Numbered from the stretch's first letter, positions 1-6,881 are shown. The stretch is DNA of 10,334 nucleotides from Bacillota bacterium (GCA_017578085.1 PKQR01000074.1:1-10334), one strand, 5' to 3'. The notes: generated by a model not told the origin, from the sequence alone. Program-made: numbers and translations.

Positions 1-1
1 C

Positions 2-826
2 CCGCGGCCTGAGCGGGACCGGCGGGTGCACGAGATGCTGGCCATGGTGGGCTTGGGCGATCTGGCCCACCGGCGGCCGGATCAATTGAGCGCGGGGCAG
101 CAGCAGCGGGTGGCCCTGGCGCGGGCCTTGGCGCCCCGGCCCAAGACGCTCCTCTTGGATGAGCCGTTGTCGGCGCTGGACGCCGCCATCCGCGTCCGGC
201 TCCGGGAGGAGCTGCGGGAAACCCAGCGGCGGCTTGGCATCACCACCATTCTCGTCACCCACGACCAGGAGGAAGCCCTGGCCATCGCCGACCGGGTGGC
301 GGTCATGAACGAGGGCCGGCTAGAGCAGGTGGGCACGCCGTGGGAGCTTTACGACCGGCCCCAGACCCGGTTTGTGGCCGGCTTTATCGGCCGGGGCAAC
401 TTCCTGTCCGGGCGGGTGGCGGGTGACGCCATCGACTTCGGCCCCTTGGGCCGGGTACCCAAAGCCGCCGTGCCCGGCGGCGCGGGCCTCACTGACGGGC
501 CGATCACGGCCCTCGTCCGGCCCGAGGCCGTGATGCTGCAGTTGGACGGCGGTCCCGAGCACGCCCCTGCCGCTTTGGCTTGCGGCCTCGGCCCGGCCCC
601 CAGGCGAGACGCGCGCGGTGAACCGCTGGCAGGCCTCACCGCCTCGGCCGTCATCGTTGATGTGATCTTTGGCGGCGAGCGCTCCCTGGTCAAGCTGTCC
701 GTCGACGGGAGCCCTTGGATCGCGGCGGCGTTCGGCGCCGCGGCCCAAGAGGCCCTGCGCCATGTGGGGCGCACCGTTACCCTGTGGGTGCCGTTCGAGG
801 CCGTGCGCGTCCTGCCGCCGGCGTGA
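2..826 (+). CDS. ABC transporter ATP-binding protein, 3' part (PotA/FbpC/CysA-like)
   Basis: This is the ATPase subunit of an ABC importer; it hydrolyses ATP on the cytoplasmic face to drive uptake. The reading frame is open to the left edge, so the true start and the Walker A motif lie outside the window. Visible in order are the signature motif LSAGQQQR (bases 86-109), Walker B LLLDEP with the D-loop SALD (from base 149), and the H-loop histidine in VTHDQEE (bases 260-262). A C-terminal TOBE-type region follows from about base 400. The junction segment resembling FIGRGNFLSG is typical of spermidine/putrescine (PotA) and ferric-iron (FbpC) ATPases. The TOBE part carries an Ala/Gly/Pro-rich stretch of about 30 residues (bases 541-640) that looks like an insert. 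Substrate cannot be assigned without the permease and binding-protein genes. The gene converges on nfo with 44 bases between stops and no clear terminator there. Confidence 0.93.
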   Translation, partial: PRPERDRRVHEMLAMVGLGDLAHRRPDQLSAGQQQRVALARALAPRPKTLLLDEPLSALDAAIRVRLREELRETQRRLGITTILVTHDQEEALAIADRVAVMNEGRLEQVGTPWELYDRPQTRFVAGFIGRGNFLSGRVAGDAIDFGPLGRVPKAAVPGGAGLTDGPITALVRPEAVMLQLDGGPEHAPAALACGLGPAPRRDARGEPLAGLTASAVIVDVIFGGERSLVKLSVDGSPWIAAAFGAAAQEALRHVGRTVTLWVPFEAVRVLPPA

Positions 827-870
827 CGCCCGCGCCCGGCTTGCTCCCGAGGCGAAGGCGCCCGCCCCGC

Positions 871-1980
871 TCAAATCCCGGCGAAATAGCCGACCAGGCG
901 CATGTTGACCTGCTCCTCGCTTAACCCGGGGAGCAGGTCTTTTTCCATCACCAGGTCGTAGAGCCTCTCCATGGGCTCCCGCTTGTCTTCCCCGCGCTGC
1001 CGCTTGTCGTTTAGCATCGCCCACGTGGCCAGCACGTAGTTGCGGCCGTTGCGGCCGGGGGACTCGAGTACCTCGTCAAAGAACGCCCGCAGCTTCGCCA
1101 CATCCTCCACAAACCCGGGCCCGAAGCGATTGACCGCGTTGTCCGACAGCAGCGCGATCTCCGCCTCGTACATGGGCCGCTGGGTCGCGGGGTCTTTGCC
1201 GATCCACGGCGTTTCCAAGATGATGGGCTTGTCCTTGGCCACCTCGTGGTGCACGATGCGGTAGATGGCGTCGAAGCCGATATACCCAGAGCCGATGGGC
1301 GCGTGCCGGTCCTTGCGGGCGCCGCGGGGGTTTTTGCTGTCGTTGATGTGGATGACCGCGAGGCGGTCGAGCCCGATGATGCGGTCGAACTCCTCCATCA
1401 CGTCGTCGAAACGGTCGATGATGTCGTAGCCTGCGTCGTGGGCGTGGCAGGTGTCAAAGCACACCCGCAGCCGGTCGCTGTGGGCGGACCGGGAGATGAT
1501 TTCCGCGAGCTCCTCGAAGGTGCGGCCGATCTCGGTTCCCTTGCCCGCCATGGTTTCCAGGGCGATGTGGACGTTGCCGTCGACGGAAAGCACCTCGTTC
1601 AGCCCTTCCACAATGCGCCCGATCCCGTATTCCAGGTCCTTCTCCACGTACGCCCCGGGGTGCAGGACGATGGTTTCCACGCCCATATAGGCCGTCCGCT
1701 CGATCTCCTGCTGCAGGAACTCCACCGCCAGCCGGAACGTGTCGCGCTTGGGCGACGCCAGGTTGATGATGTAGGGCGCGTGGACGACGATTTCCTCGAT
1801 GCCGTGCTCCTTCATGAGGGCGAGGCCCTCGGGGACGTACTGCTCCTCCATGGGCTTGCGGCGGGTGTTTTGGGGCGCGCCGGTGTAGACCATGAACGTG
1901 GTCGCGCCGTAGCTGATGGCCTCCTGCGCCGCATTGAGCAGGCCCTTGTCGGAGAAGGACACATGGGAACCGATCTTCAT
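871..1980 (-). CDS. nfo: Deoxyribonuclease IV / apurinic-apyrimidinic endonuclease
   Basis: Endonuclease IV cleaves the DNA backbone 5' of abasic sites and clears blocked 3' ends in base-excision repair. The sequence closely follows the Bacillus-type Nfo TIM barrel. All nine expected metal ligands of the trinuclear zinc site are present: H67 (VVHAPY), H107 (LHPGA), E142 (ALETMAG), D176 and H179 (CFDTCHAHD), H211 (HINDSK), D224 and H226 (DRH), E256 (ILETP). I start it at the ATG ending at 1980 (protein MKIGSHVSF), because GAGGTG sits 7 bases upstream; the ATG two codons earlier is too close to that site. Length is 369 residues against roughly 280-300 for the family. The extra 70-80 residues are a C-terminal extension after about residue 285, of unknown role. 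It lies 53 bases after pgsW on the same strand and is probably cotranscribed with the pgs genes. Confidence 0.95.
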   Translation of the reverse strand: MKIGSHVSFSDKGLLNAAQEAISYGATTFMVYTGAPQNTRRKPMEEQYVPEGLALMKEHGIEEIVVHAPYIINLASPKRDTFRLAVEFLQQEIERTAYMGVETIVLHPGAYVEKDLEYGIGRIVEGLNEVLSVDGNVHIALETMAGKGTEIGRTFEELAEIISRSAHSDRLRVCFDTCHAHDAGYDIIDRFDDVMEEFDRIIGLDRLAVIHINDSKNPRGARKDRHAPIGSGYIGFDAIYRIVHHEVAKDKPIILETPWIGKDPATQRPMYEAEIALLSDNAVNRFGPGFVEDVAKLRAFFDEVLESPGRNGRNYVLATWAMLNDKRQRGEDKREPMERLYDLVMEKDLLPGLSEEQVNMRLVGYFAGI

Positions 1981-2033
1981 GCGCATGCACCTCACGGATT
2001 GTGTTCGCCCCGCCGCCGCGATGGCCTGCCGGG

Positions 2034-3098
2034 TCAACGCGCGGAAACCGGCCCCAGCTCAAACCGGCCGTCAATGGGGATCCCGTTCAAGACGGCCAGC
2101 TCCCGCACATTGAGCAAGTGCAGCACGGGCACGCCCCGCTGGCTCATGACGTGCAGCATGCCGGGCACGCCGCCGGGGCACGGCCGGGCCTCGCGCGTCA
2201 GGCCGGCGGGCCAGCGCTCGGAGTCGGGGCAGCTGCCGAGGCTGGCGTGACTGCCGCCGACGTTGATGAACAAGGCCGGCGGCCGCCCGCCGCTCTCCGC
2301 TTCCAGGACCTGGAGCCGCAAGGCCACCGCCTGCTCAAGGCTCTCAGGCTCAAGAAAACGCAGGCCGCTGGCTCGCGCCGCCTCCCGGAGCGCGTCCACG
2401 CCCTCCTCAAAGAGCAGGCCGATGCCCCGGTCTTCGTCCCCCCCGAGGGTCACAGCGACGGAGCCCGAACTGACGATGCCCTGTTGCCGGAGGACCGCCT
2501 CCATGGCGGCCCAGGTGAAACCCGGCAGGTTGGCACCCCACGTGGATGCCCCCAGGGACGAGACGGCCAGGAGCCGCACGCCCATGGCTTCCGCGGCGGC
2601 CAGCACCGCCAGGTTGAGCCCGGGAAACGAGCCGGAGAAGGCGGCCCAGACCGTGTCGCCGGGCTCGACCCCTGCCTCCCGCATCCAGCGGACGACGACG
2701 CCGGCCCACGCCGGGTGCGTGGCGGTGCGCTTGGCTTCCAGGTTGCCCAGGGTGGTGGTGATGATGCTCCATTCCACCCCGATGAGCCCTGTGCCGTTTG
2801 GGTCGATGCGCCGGTCGATGGGAAACCCCGCGGCTTCCCGGGCGGCGGCGATGGCCCGCATGCCGCGTAGCATGATCTCCTGCGCGGCTTCCTCGGCGGT
2901 CATGGCGCGCCCGCCGTCCCAGCCCGCCTGCTCGCCCCACCACGCGTAGGCCCCGACGGCGATCACCGCCATGGCCGCGAGCACAGCTGCCGGCACGCGC
3001 CAGCGCCCCCGGGCCGGCCGGTACGGCCGGGGTGGCCTCCCTGGGCGCCGGGGCGCAGATCCACTTGGCGGCCCGGACAAGCGATGCGGCCTAGACAC
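2034..3098 (-). CDS. pgsW: Poly-gamma-glutamate system protein PgsW
   Basis: Third gene of the polyglutamate cassette; the family regularly follows PgsB and PgsC, but its biochemical role is not established. I place the start at GTG 3096-3098, which overlaps the pgsC stop (GTGTCTAG) and has GGGGTG 7 bases upstream; this gives 354 residues. A TTG at 3078-3080 is an alternative start. The N-terminus is a 34-residue Arg/Pro-rich basic tail, then one membrane helix (about residues 35-54), so the rest is probably extracytoplasmic. Conserved-looking blocks are IGVEWSIITTTLGNLEAKRT (about 106-125), FSGSFPGLN (154-162), SLGASTWGANLPGFTW (181-196), INVGGSHASLG (278-288) and a C-terminal LLNVRELAVLNGIPID (328-343). 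These match my memory of PgsW proteins. The upstream in-frame extension to base 3326 lies inside pgsC and is rejected. It is translationally coupled to pgsC. Confidence 0.85.
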   Translation of the reverse strand: MSRPHRLSGPPSGSAPRRPGRPPRPYRPARGRWRVPAAVLAAMAVIAVGAYAWWGEQAGWDGGRAMTAEEAAQEIMLRGMRAIAAAREAAGFPIDRRIDPNGTGLIGVEWSIITTTLGNLEAKRTATHPAWAGVVVRWMREAGVEPGDTVWAAFSGSFPGLNLAVLAAAEAMGVRLLAVSSLGASTWGANLPGFTWAAMEAVLRQQGIVSSGSVAVTLGGDEDRGIGLLFEEGVDALREAARASGLRFLEPESLEQAVALRLQVLEAESGGRPPALFINVGGSHASLGSCPDSERWPAGLTREARPCPGGVPGMLHVMSQRGVPVLHLLNVRELAVLNGIPIDGRFELGPVSAR

Positions 3099-3555
3099 CG
3101 CCCAACACCCCGGACCTGAGCAAGAGCGTCGTCGCCAATCGCACGATGACGGCGCAAAGGAGGGCGACGGCCGCCGTTGACACAACGCCCTGCTCGTGCA
3201 TCTCGTTGGCCAAAAGCCCCGGCACGATGAAGCCGATGACCCGCAGCTCCGCGCCCGCCGGGCCCAGCCATGGCCCAACCCGCACCAGCGCCTCATCGAG
3301 CGCGAAGTTGACGAGGAACCCGACAAGGATCATGGCGGCATACTTCCGCCGGCCGTAAAGGATGATGTAACGGGACAGGAGCCGCACCGCGGCCAGCGTC
3401 GCCACCGCCGCCATCAGGGTGGCGGCGATGCGGCCGGGCCGGTCCAAAAAGAGGGCCAAGTACCCTGGGACGACCATGCCGCCTGCGGTGAGGCCCAGCA
3501 GTTCATAGCTCAAGAGGTTGAGGGCGATGCCCAACCCGACGGCAAACTCGATCAC
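3091..3555 (-). CDS. pgsC: Poly-gamma-glutamate biosynthesis membrane protein PgsC/CapC
   Basis: PgsC is the small integral-membrane partner of PgsB; together they form the core poly-gamma-glutamate synthase at the cytoplasmic membrane. The protein is 154 residues, close to the family's usual length of about 150, and is almost entirely hydrophobic helices. Family hallmarks are TAGGMVVPGYLAL (about 23-35), GRRKYAAMIL (68-77) and IGFIVPGLLANEMHEQG (107-123). The start is a GTG (3553-3555) that overlaps the pgsB stop as GTGA. GGAGGAG at 3561-3567 on this strand ends 5 bases before it, a strong ribosome binding site inside the end of pgsB. The stop overlaps the start of pgsW by 8 bases. These overlaps point to coupled translation of pgsB, pgsC and pgsW. 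Confidence 0.95.
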   Translation of the reverse strand: MIEFAVGLGIALNLLSYELLGLTAGGMVVPGYLALFLDRPGRIAATLMAAVATLAAVRLLSRYIILYGRRKYAAMILVGFLVNFALDEALVRVGPWLGPAGAELRVIGFIVPGLLANEMHEQGVVSTAAVALLCAVIVRLATTLLLRSGVLGGV

Positions 3556-4760
3556 GACGGCTCCTCCCCGCCGGGCAGGCGCTGCCCGCTCAACACAGCC
3601 CCTGTCCCGGCTTGTCCAGCGCCAGCCGCCCCCGCCCCGTCCGGGAAACCGCTGGCCACAGGTTCAAATGCCTCCATCCCCCGGGCATTGCCGCAACCGA
3701 TCACGACCACTGGCACCGGCAGGTCCGCCACCGCCTCGGCCACCGCACGCTCCTCTGGCGGGAACGGCAGCCGCCGGATGCGGTCCTGCGGGATGCCTGC
3801 ACGCAAGAGCTCCCGCTCGGCGCCCGGGTCGCCCGTCACCAGCACCCGGGGAAGCGGGTCCCAGCCGGCGATAAGGCCGGCGAACACCCTGGTGCGCATC
3901 GGCCGGTCGGCGCGATGGTTGAGCAAGGGCACCCGCAGCCCAGGCGGCATGTGGGGCCCCGCGAGGAACGCTTGAAAGGAGTCCGGGTCGTTGTTGGACC
4001 AGAGGTGCAGCCAAACCGCGCCGGACGCCGGCGCGGGCAGCGGCTTCACCTGCGGGACGAGGCGCGGCAGCCGGGCCGCGGCCTCCTCCACCCGGCTCGC
4101 CGGGAAACCGGCCAGCTTGGCCACCTCGGCGGCGATGGCCCGGTGCTCGGCGGCCGGATCGCCCGGCTCGCCCGCCTGCGCCACGACCACCTGCGTGTTG
4201 AGGGGCGCCGCCAGCTCCGCGAACAGCGGTGCGAAGCGCTGATCGGCCGTCACCAGCCAGCCGTCCCGGGGGATGGTGTTGGCCAGGGAGCGGGCGATCT
4301 CGTCCAGGCTCCGGCCCATGTCCTCCAGGTGATCGGTCCGGACGTTGGTGATGACGCCGATGTGGGAGCGGATCAAGCGGTGCTCGCACACCCACTGGAG
4401 CACGGGATCGACGGCCATGCACTCGACGACGGCGGCCTGCGCTCCGAGGCCAGCCGCCACCTGTAGAAACCGGACCTGCTCCTGGATGCGGGCGCGGCCG
4501 CGCCGGGGCCACGGGCGTTCGACGCCGTGGGTGTCGATGAAGACGGGCAGCGTTCCCGTGCACTTGGCCACCGTGGGCACACCGAGGCTGCGCAGCAGCG
4601 CGGCGATAGTTTTCGTCGCCGATGTTTTGCCCCGGGTGCCGTTGACGTGCACCCTGATCGGTATGGCCGCGAGAGCTTGCCGGTGCCGCCGGGCTTCCCA
4701 CAAACCGAGGGCGGCTAGACCGCCCGATATGCCGATGAGCCCAAGCAAAGGGCTCGCCAT
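3552..4760 (-). CDS. pgsB: Poly-gamma-glutamate synthase PgsB/CapB
   Basis: ATP-dependent ligase that joins glutamate residues through the gamma-carboxyl; it belongs to the Mur-ligase-like amide ligases. The product is usually an anionic capsule or a released polymer. The 402 residues compare with about 393 in Bacillus subtilis. An N-terminal membrane anchor (about residues 3-21) precedes the P-loop NGTRGKTSATK (40-50). Other family blocks are VVECMAVDP (111-119), GVITNVRTDHLEDMG (135-149), NNDPDS (256-261) and NHRADRPMRT (281-290). A glycine-rich block IGCGNARGMEAF lies at 354-365. The last 30 residues are a low-complexity Gly/Ala tail. The ATG ending at 4760 has GAGG 4 bases upstream. It is the first gene of the cluster, behind the extended -10 promoter at 4795-4803. 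No pgsA/capA or pgsE lies in the window. Confidence 0.95.
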   Translation of the reverse strand: MASPLLGLIGISGGLAALGLWEARRHRQALAAIPIRVHVNGTRGKTSATKTIAALLRSLGVPTVAKCTGTLPVFIDTHGVERPWPRRGRARIQEQVRFLQVAAGLGAQAAVVECMAVDPVLQWVCEHRLIRSHIGVITNVRTDHLEDMGRSLDEIARSLANTIPRDGWLVTADQRFAPLFAELAAPLNTQVVVAQAGEPGDPAAEHRAIAAEVAKLAGFPASRVEEAAARLPRLVPQVKPLPAPASGAVWLHLWSNNDPDSFQAFLAGPHMPPGLRVPLLNHRADRPMRTRVFAGLIAGWDPLPRVLVTGDPGAERELLRAGIPQDRIRRLPFPPEERAVAEAVADLPVPVVVIGCGNARGMEAFEPVASGFPDGAGAAGAGQAGTGAVLSGQRLPGGEEPS

Positions 4761-4794
4761 CTGGCCTCATCCGCTCCGTTCCAGTCTCAGTCCG

Positions 4795-4803
4795 ACTATA
4801 GCA
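4795..4803 (-). promoter_or_regulatory. Extended -10 promoter for pgsBCW-nfo
   Basis: On the minus strand TGC-TATAGT forms an extended -10 element (TGn followed by five of six matches to TATAAT). This puts a transcript start near 4788 and a leader of about 28 bases before the pgsB ATG. A -35 is poor: CTGGCA matches four of six but needs a 19-base spacer, which fits the extended -10 class. A 6-base inverted repeat (GCACGG/CCGTGC, 4801-4806 and 4817-4822) covers the spacer and could be an operator. This is prediction only. Confidence 0.5.
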
Positions 4804-4832
4804 CGGATGCAGCGGCCCGTGCCAGTTGGGCA

Positions 4833-4950
4833 GCCCGGGCGTTGCCGTGCCCGGGCGGACAAGGTGATGGATTGGCCGCCAGCGAATATGGTGCAGGCCG
4901 GCGGCCTCTTAGGCGGCCGGTGCGCTGCCAGTCCCCGCTGGGGGACGGCA
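4833..4950 (+). promoter_or_regulatory. Structured 5' leader of gdx, three potential hairpins
   Basis: Three hairpins can be drawn between the divergent pgsB promoter and the gdx ribosome binding site. H1 is formed by two copies of the self-complementary octamer GCCCGGGC (4833-4840 and 4849-4856) around an 8-base loop. H2 pairs 4898-4907 with 4911-4920, nine pairs and one G-G mismatch around a CTT loop. H3 pairs TGCC and GTCCCC (4926-4936, with one bulged A) with GGGGAC and GGCA (4941-4950) around GCTG. None is followed by a T run, so a terminator is unlikely. Because Gdx transporters are often under guanidine riboswitches, a regulatory RNA is plausible. I cannot match it cleanly to guanidine-I, -II or -III. 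GC-rich DNA folds easily, so confidence is moderate. Confidence 0.4.
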
Positions 4951-4976
4951 TGCGGTGTGAGAAAGGAGCTCCTGTC

Positions 4977-5297
4977 TTGGCCTGGTTGGCGGTGTTGGTG
5001 GCCGGCCTGCTGGAGGTAGGCTGGGCCACGTCCATGAAGCTTTCCAACGGTTTCTCCCGTCCGGGCCCGACCGTGGCCACCTTCGTGCTGATGCTCATCA
5101 GCTTCGGGCTGTTGAGCTTCGCCATGCGCTCCCTGCCCCTGGGCACCGCCTACACCGTCTGGACGGGCATCGGGGCCGTAGGCTCGGTGCTGGTGGGCAT
5201 TCTGTTTATGAAAGAATCCAGCGATCCGGTGCGCCTCATCTGCCTCGGGCTGATCATTGCGGGCATCATCGGCTTGCGGCTGACGTCCCCTGAGTGA
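4977..5297 (+). CDS. gdx: Guanidinium exporter, SMR family (Gdx/SugE type)
   Basis: Small multidrug resistance transporter that works as a dual-topology dimer in the membrane and exchanges protons for its substrate. The Gdx/SugE subgroup exports guanidinium rather than bulky antiseptics. Translation from TTG 4977 gives 106 residues, the standard SMR length, with four membrane helices. Subgroup marks are AGLLEVGWATSMKLS (about 9-23, including the essential helix-1 glutamate E13, W16 and K22), LPLGTAYTVWTGIGAVGS (53-70) and LGLIIAGIIGLRL (90-102). The TTG start is preferred because AAAGGAG (4962-4968) lies 8 bases upstream and family members begin at this point; the ATG at 4950 would put that site inside the gene. 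The Shine-Dalgarno site is part of a 10-base palindrome, AGGAGCTCCT. The divergent neighbour is pgsB; the DUF815 ATPase follows 146 bases downstream. Confidence 0.92.
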   Translation: MAWLAVLVAGLLEVGWATSMKLSNGFSRPGPTVATFVLMLISFGLLSFAMRSLPLGTAYTVWTGIGAVGSVLVGILFMKESSDPVRLICLGLIIAGIIGLRLTSPE

Positions 5298-5443
5298 CCC
5301 GCCATGGAGCGGATCCTTCACGCCCGCCTCCTGGACACGCCAACCGTCTACGAAAGGGAGACGTACGAGAGCCAAGCGCAGGGATAGAAGCGACACGATC
5401 GAATGCGGCACGAAACGAAGACGCACGAAGGAGAGACGGAGGA

Positions 5444-6838
5444 ATGATCCGGGTTGAACGTTCGCCGGCGGCCGCCCGGCAGGCGGCCCACCGGCTGGTG
5501 CTCTACGCCGGGGTGCTGGACAACCCGGCGGGCCAGGCTTTCCTGCGCCTGATGGAGCTGCTGGATCAAAGCCGAGGCGGCGGGACCGGCTCTGAACCGG
5601 TCTGGGAAGCGTACGCGCAGCTGTTCCGCCTCCTGGCGGCCGACGTGGAGCTGGGCACCGAGGCTCCCGTCGGCGACCCGTGGCAAAACCTGCTCCTTGA
5701 GCGGGTGCTGGCGGACGAAAATCCCTTTAGCCTTAAAGCCGCCGCGTCCGGGCTTGAGGCGATGGGCGCGTCGCTGGTGCGACAGGCCCGCGAAGACTTG
5801 CGCTGCCTAGCCGAACTGGCGGCGTGGGACTCGGAAGCCGTCGCCCAAGCGGTGGAGGCGGCCACCGGCACGAAGCCGGGCGGCTGGGCGGCGCTGCGGC
5901 CGCGCCCGGGCGCAGCGGGCGAAGACCCGCTGGCGGCCGCCCGCCGCCGCACCAAAGAGCGCTTGGTCAAAGCGTCCGACTGGGGCGATTGCCTGGAAGA
6001 CCTGGCCGCGCACTACCGCACCCACGGCACGGGCCTCTTCGGCCGCTTCCGCGCCTTTCGCTGGGACGGGGGCGAGCTCGTGCCCGTCCCCCATCCGGAT
6101 CCGGTGCGGCTTGAGGACTTGCCCGGCTACGCCCGGCAGCATCAGCTGCTTCTGGACAACACCCAACGGTTTGTGCGGGGTCTGCCCGCCCACAATGCGC
6201 TCCTGTTTGGGCCGGCAGGCACGGGCAAGTCCTCGGCGGTTAAGGCGGTCGCCCACGCGCTGGCCGGTACCGGGCTGCGCCTGGTGGAAGTCGGCCGCGA
6301 CGGCCTCAAGTTCCTTCCCAAAGCGCTCGACCTCTTGGCCGCGGCCAGCAACCGGTTCATCCTCTTCATTGACGACCTTTCCTTTGAAGACCACGAAACC
6401 GAATACAAGGCGCTGAAAGCGTGCCTGGAGGGCAGTGCGGCAGGCCGGCCGGCCAACGTGCTCGTGTATGTCACGTCCAATCGCCGGCACCTTGTACGCC
6501 AGCGGGTGAGCGAACGGCCCGGCGCCTCCACCGACGAGCTCCATCCCCAGGACGCCATGGCCGAGAAGCTGTCCTTGGCCGACCGCTTCGGCCTGCGCAT
6601 CGCCTTTTACCCGCCCGACCAGCAGGCGTATCTGGAGATGGTCGAAGCTTTGGTCCGCCAGGCGGGGATTGCCATAGACCGGGACGAGCTGCACCGGCGC
6701 GCCCTGGCGTTTGAGCGGGAGCAAGGAGGCCGTTCGGGCCGCACCGCCCGGCGGTTCCTGGACGAGCTCAAGGCTGAGCAGGCGCTGCGGGCGGAGCAGT
6801 CCCGGCGAGCCGACAAGGCGCTGGAGCCGGCGGGCTGA
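5444..6838 (+). CDS. DUF815-family AAA+ ATPase
   Basis: Predicted cytoplasmic ATPase of the DUF815 family (COG2607 type); no function is established for the group. The 464-residue protein has a helical, Ala/Leu-rich N-terminal region (about 1-215) and a C-terminal AAA+ module. It shows Walker A FGPAGTGKSS (255-264), Walker B FILFIDDLSFE (305-315), the sensor-1 stretch VTSNRRHL (343-350), the family block EKLSLADRFGL (374-384) and a sensor-2-like GRTARRFLDEL (432-442). The combination DDLSFE, TSNRRHL and LSLADRFGL is what identifies DUF815. I start at ATG 5444, with AAGGAG (5428-5433) 10 bases upstream; GGAGG at 5438-5442 is too close to serve. The frame is open upstream to 5294, but that part shows no family similarity and overlaps the gdx stop. 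The last 25 residues are charged. It may be cotranscribed with gdx, since I see no convincing promoter or terminator between them. Confidence 0.92.
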   Translation: MIRVERSPAAARQAAHRLVLYAGVLDNPAGQAFLRLMELLDQSRGGGTGSEPVWEAYAQLFRLLAADVELGTEAPVGDPWQNLLLERVLADENPFSLKAAASGLEAMGASLVRQAREDLRCLAELAAWDSEAVAQAVEAATGTKPGGWAALRPRPGAAGEDPLAAARRRTKERLVKASDWGDCLEDLAAHYRTHGTGLFGRFRAFRWDGGELVPVPHPDPVRLEDLPGYARQHQLLLDNTQRFVRGLPAHNALLFGPAGTGKSSAVKAVAHALAGTGLRLVEVGRDGLKFLPKALDLLAAASNRFILFIDDLSFEDHETEYKALKACLEGSAAGRPANVLVYVTSNRRHLVRQRVSERPGASTDELHPQDAMAEKLSLADRFGLRIAFYPPDQQAYLEMVEALVRQAGIAIDRDELHRRALAFEREQGGRSGRTARRFLDELKAEQALRAEQSRRADKALEPAG

Positions 6839-6881
6839 GCCCATCGGAAGGAAGGCGACCGGCTTTGCCGAAATTGGCCGA

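Noticed and set aside
827..870. Bidirectional terminator between the convergent ABC and nfo genes
   Set aside because: Only a 4-base stem (GGCG/CGCC around the ABC stop codon) can be drawn and there is no T-rich flank.
1246..2250. Plus-strand open frame of 334 codons opposite nfo and pgsW
   Set aside because: It is antisense to clearly recognisable nfo and pgsW. Its protein is Val/Asp/His-rich with no domain, as expected for the mirror frame of GC-rich coding DNA.
3099..3326. Upstream in-frame extension of pgsW into pgsC
   Set aside because: This part is a Ser/Arg/Cys-rich shadow of pgsC; the GTG at 3098 overlapping the pgsC stop, with a Shine-Dalgarno site, is the better start.
4926..4950. 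Hairpin before gdx as a transcription terminator or attenuator
   Set aside because: The stem is strong but no T run follows it; the next bases lead straight into the gdx ribosome binding site.
5304..5387. 27-codon open frame in the gap between gdx and the ATPase gene
   Set aside because: It starts with ATG but has no Shine-Dalgarno site, and I recognise nothing in its product.
5807..6844. Minus-strand open frame of 345 codons opposite the DUF815 ATPase
   Set aside because: It is a shadow of the ATPase frame; no family motif, and the plus strand carries all AAA+ motifs.
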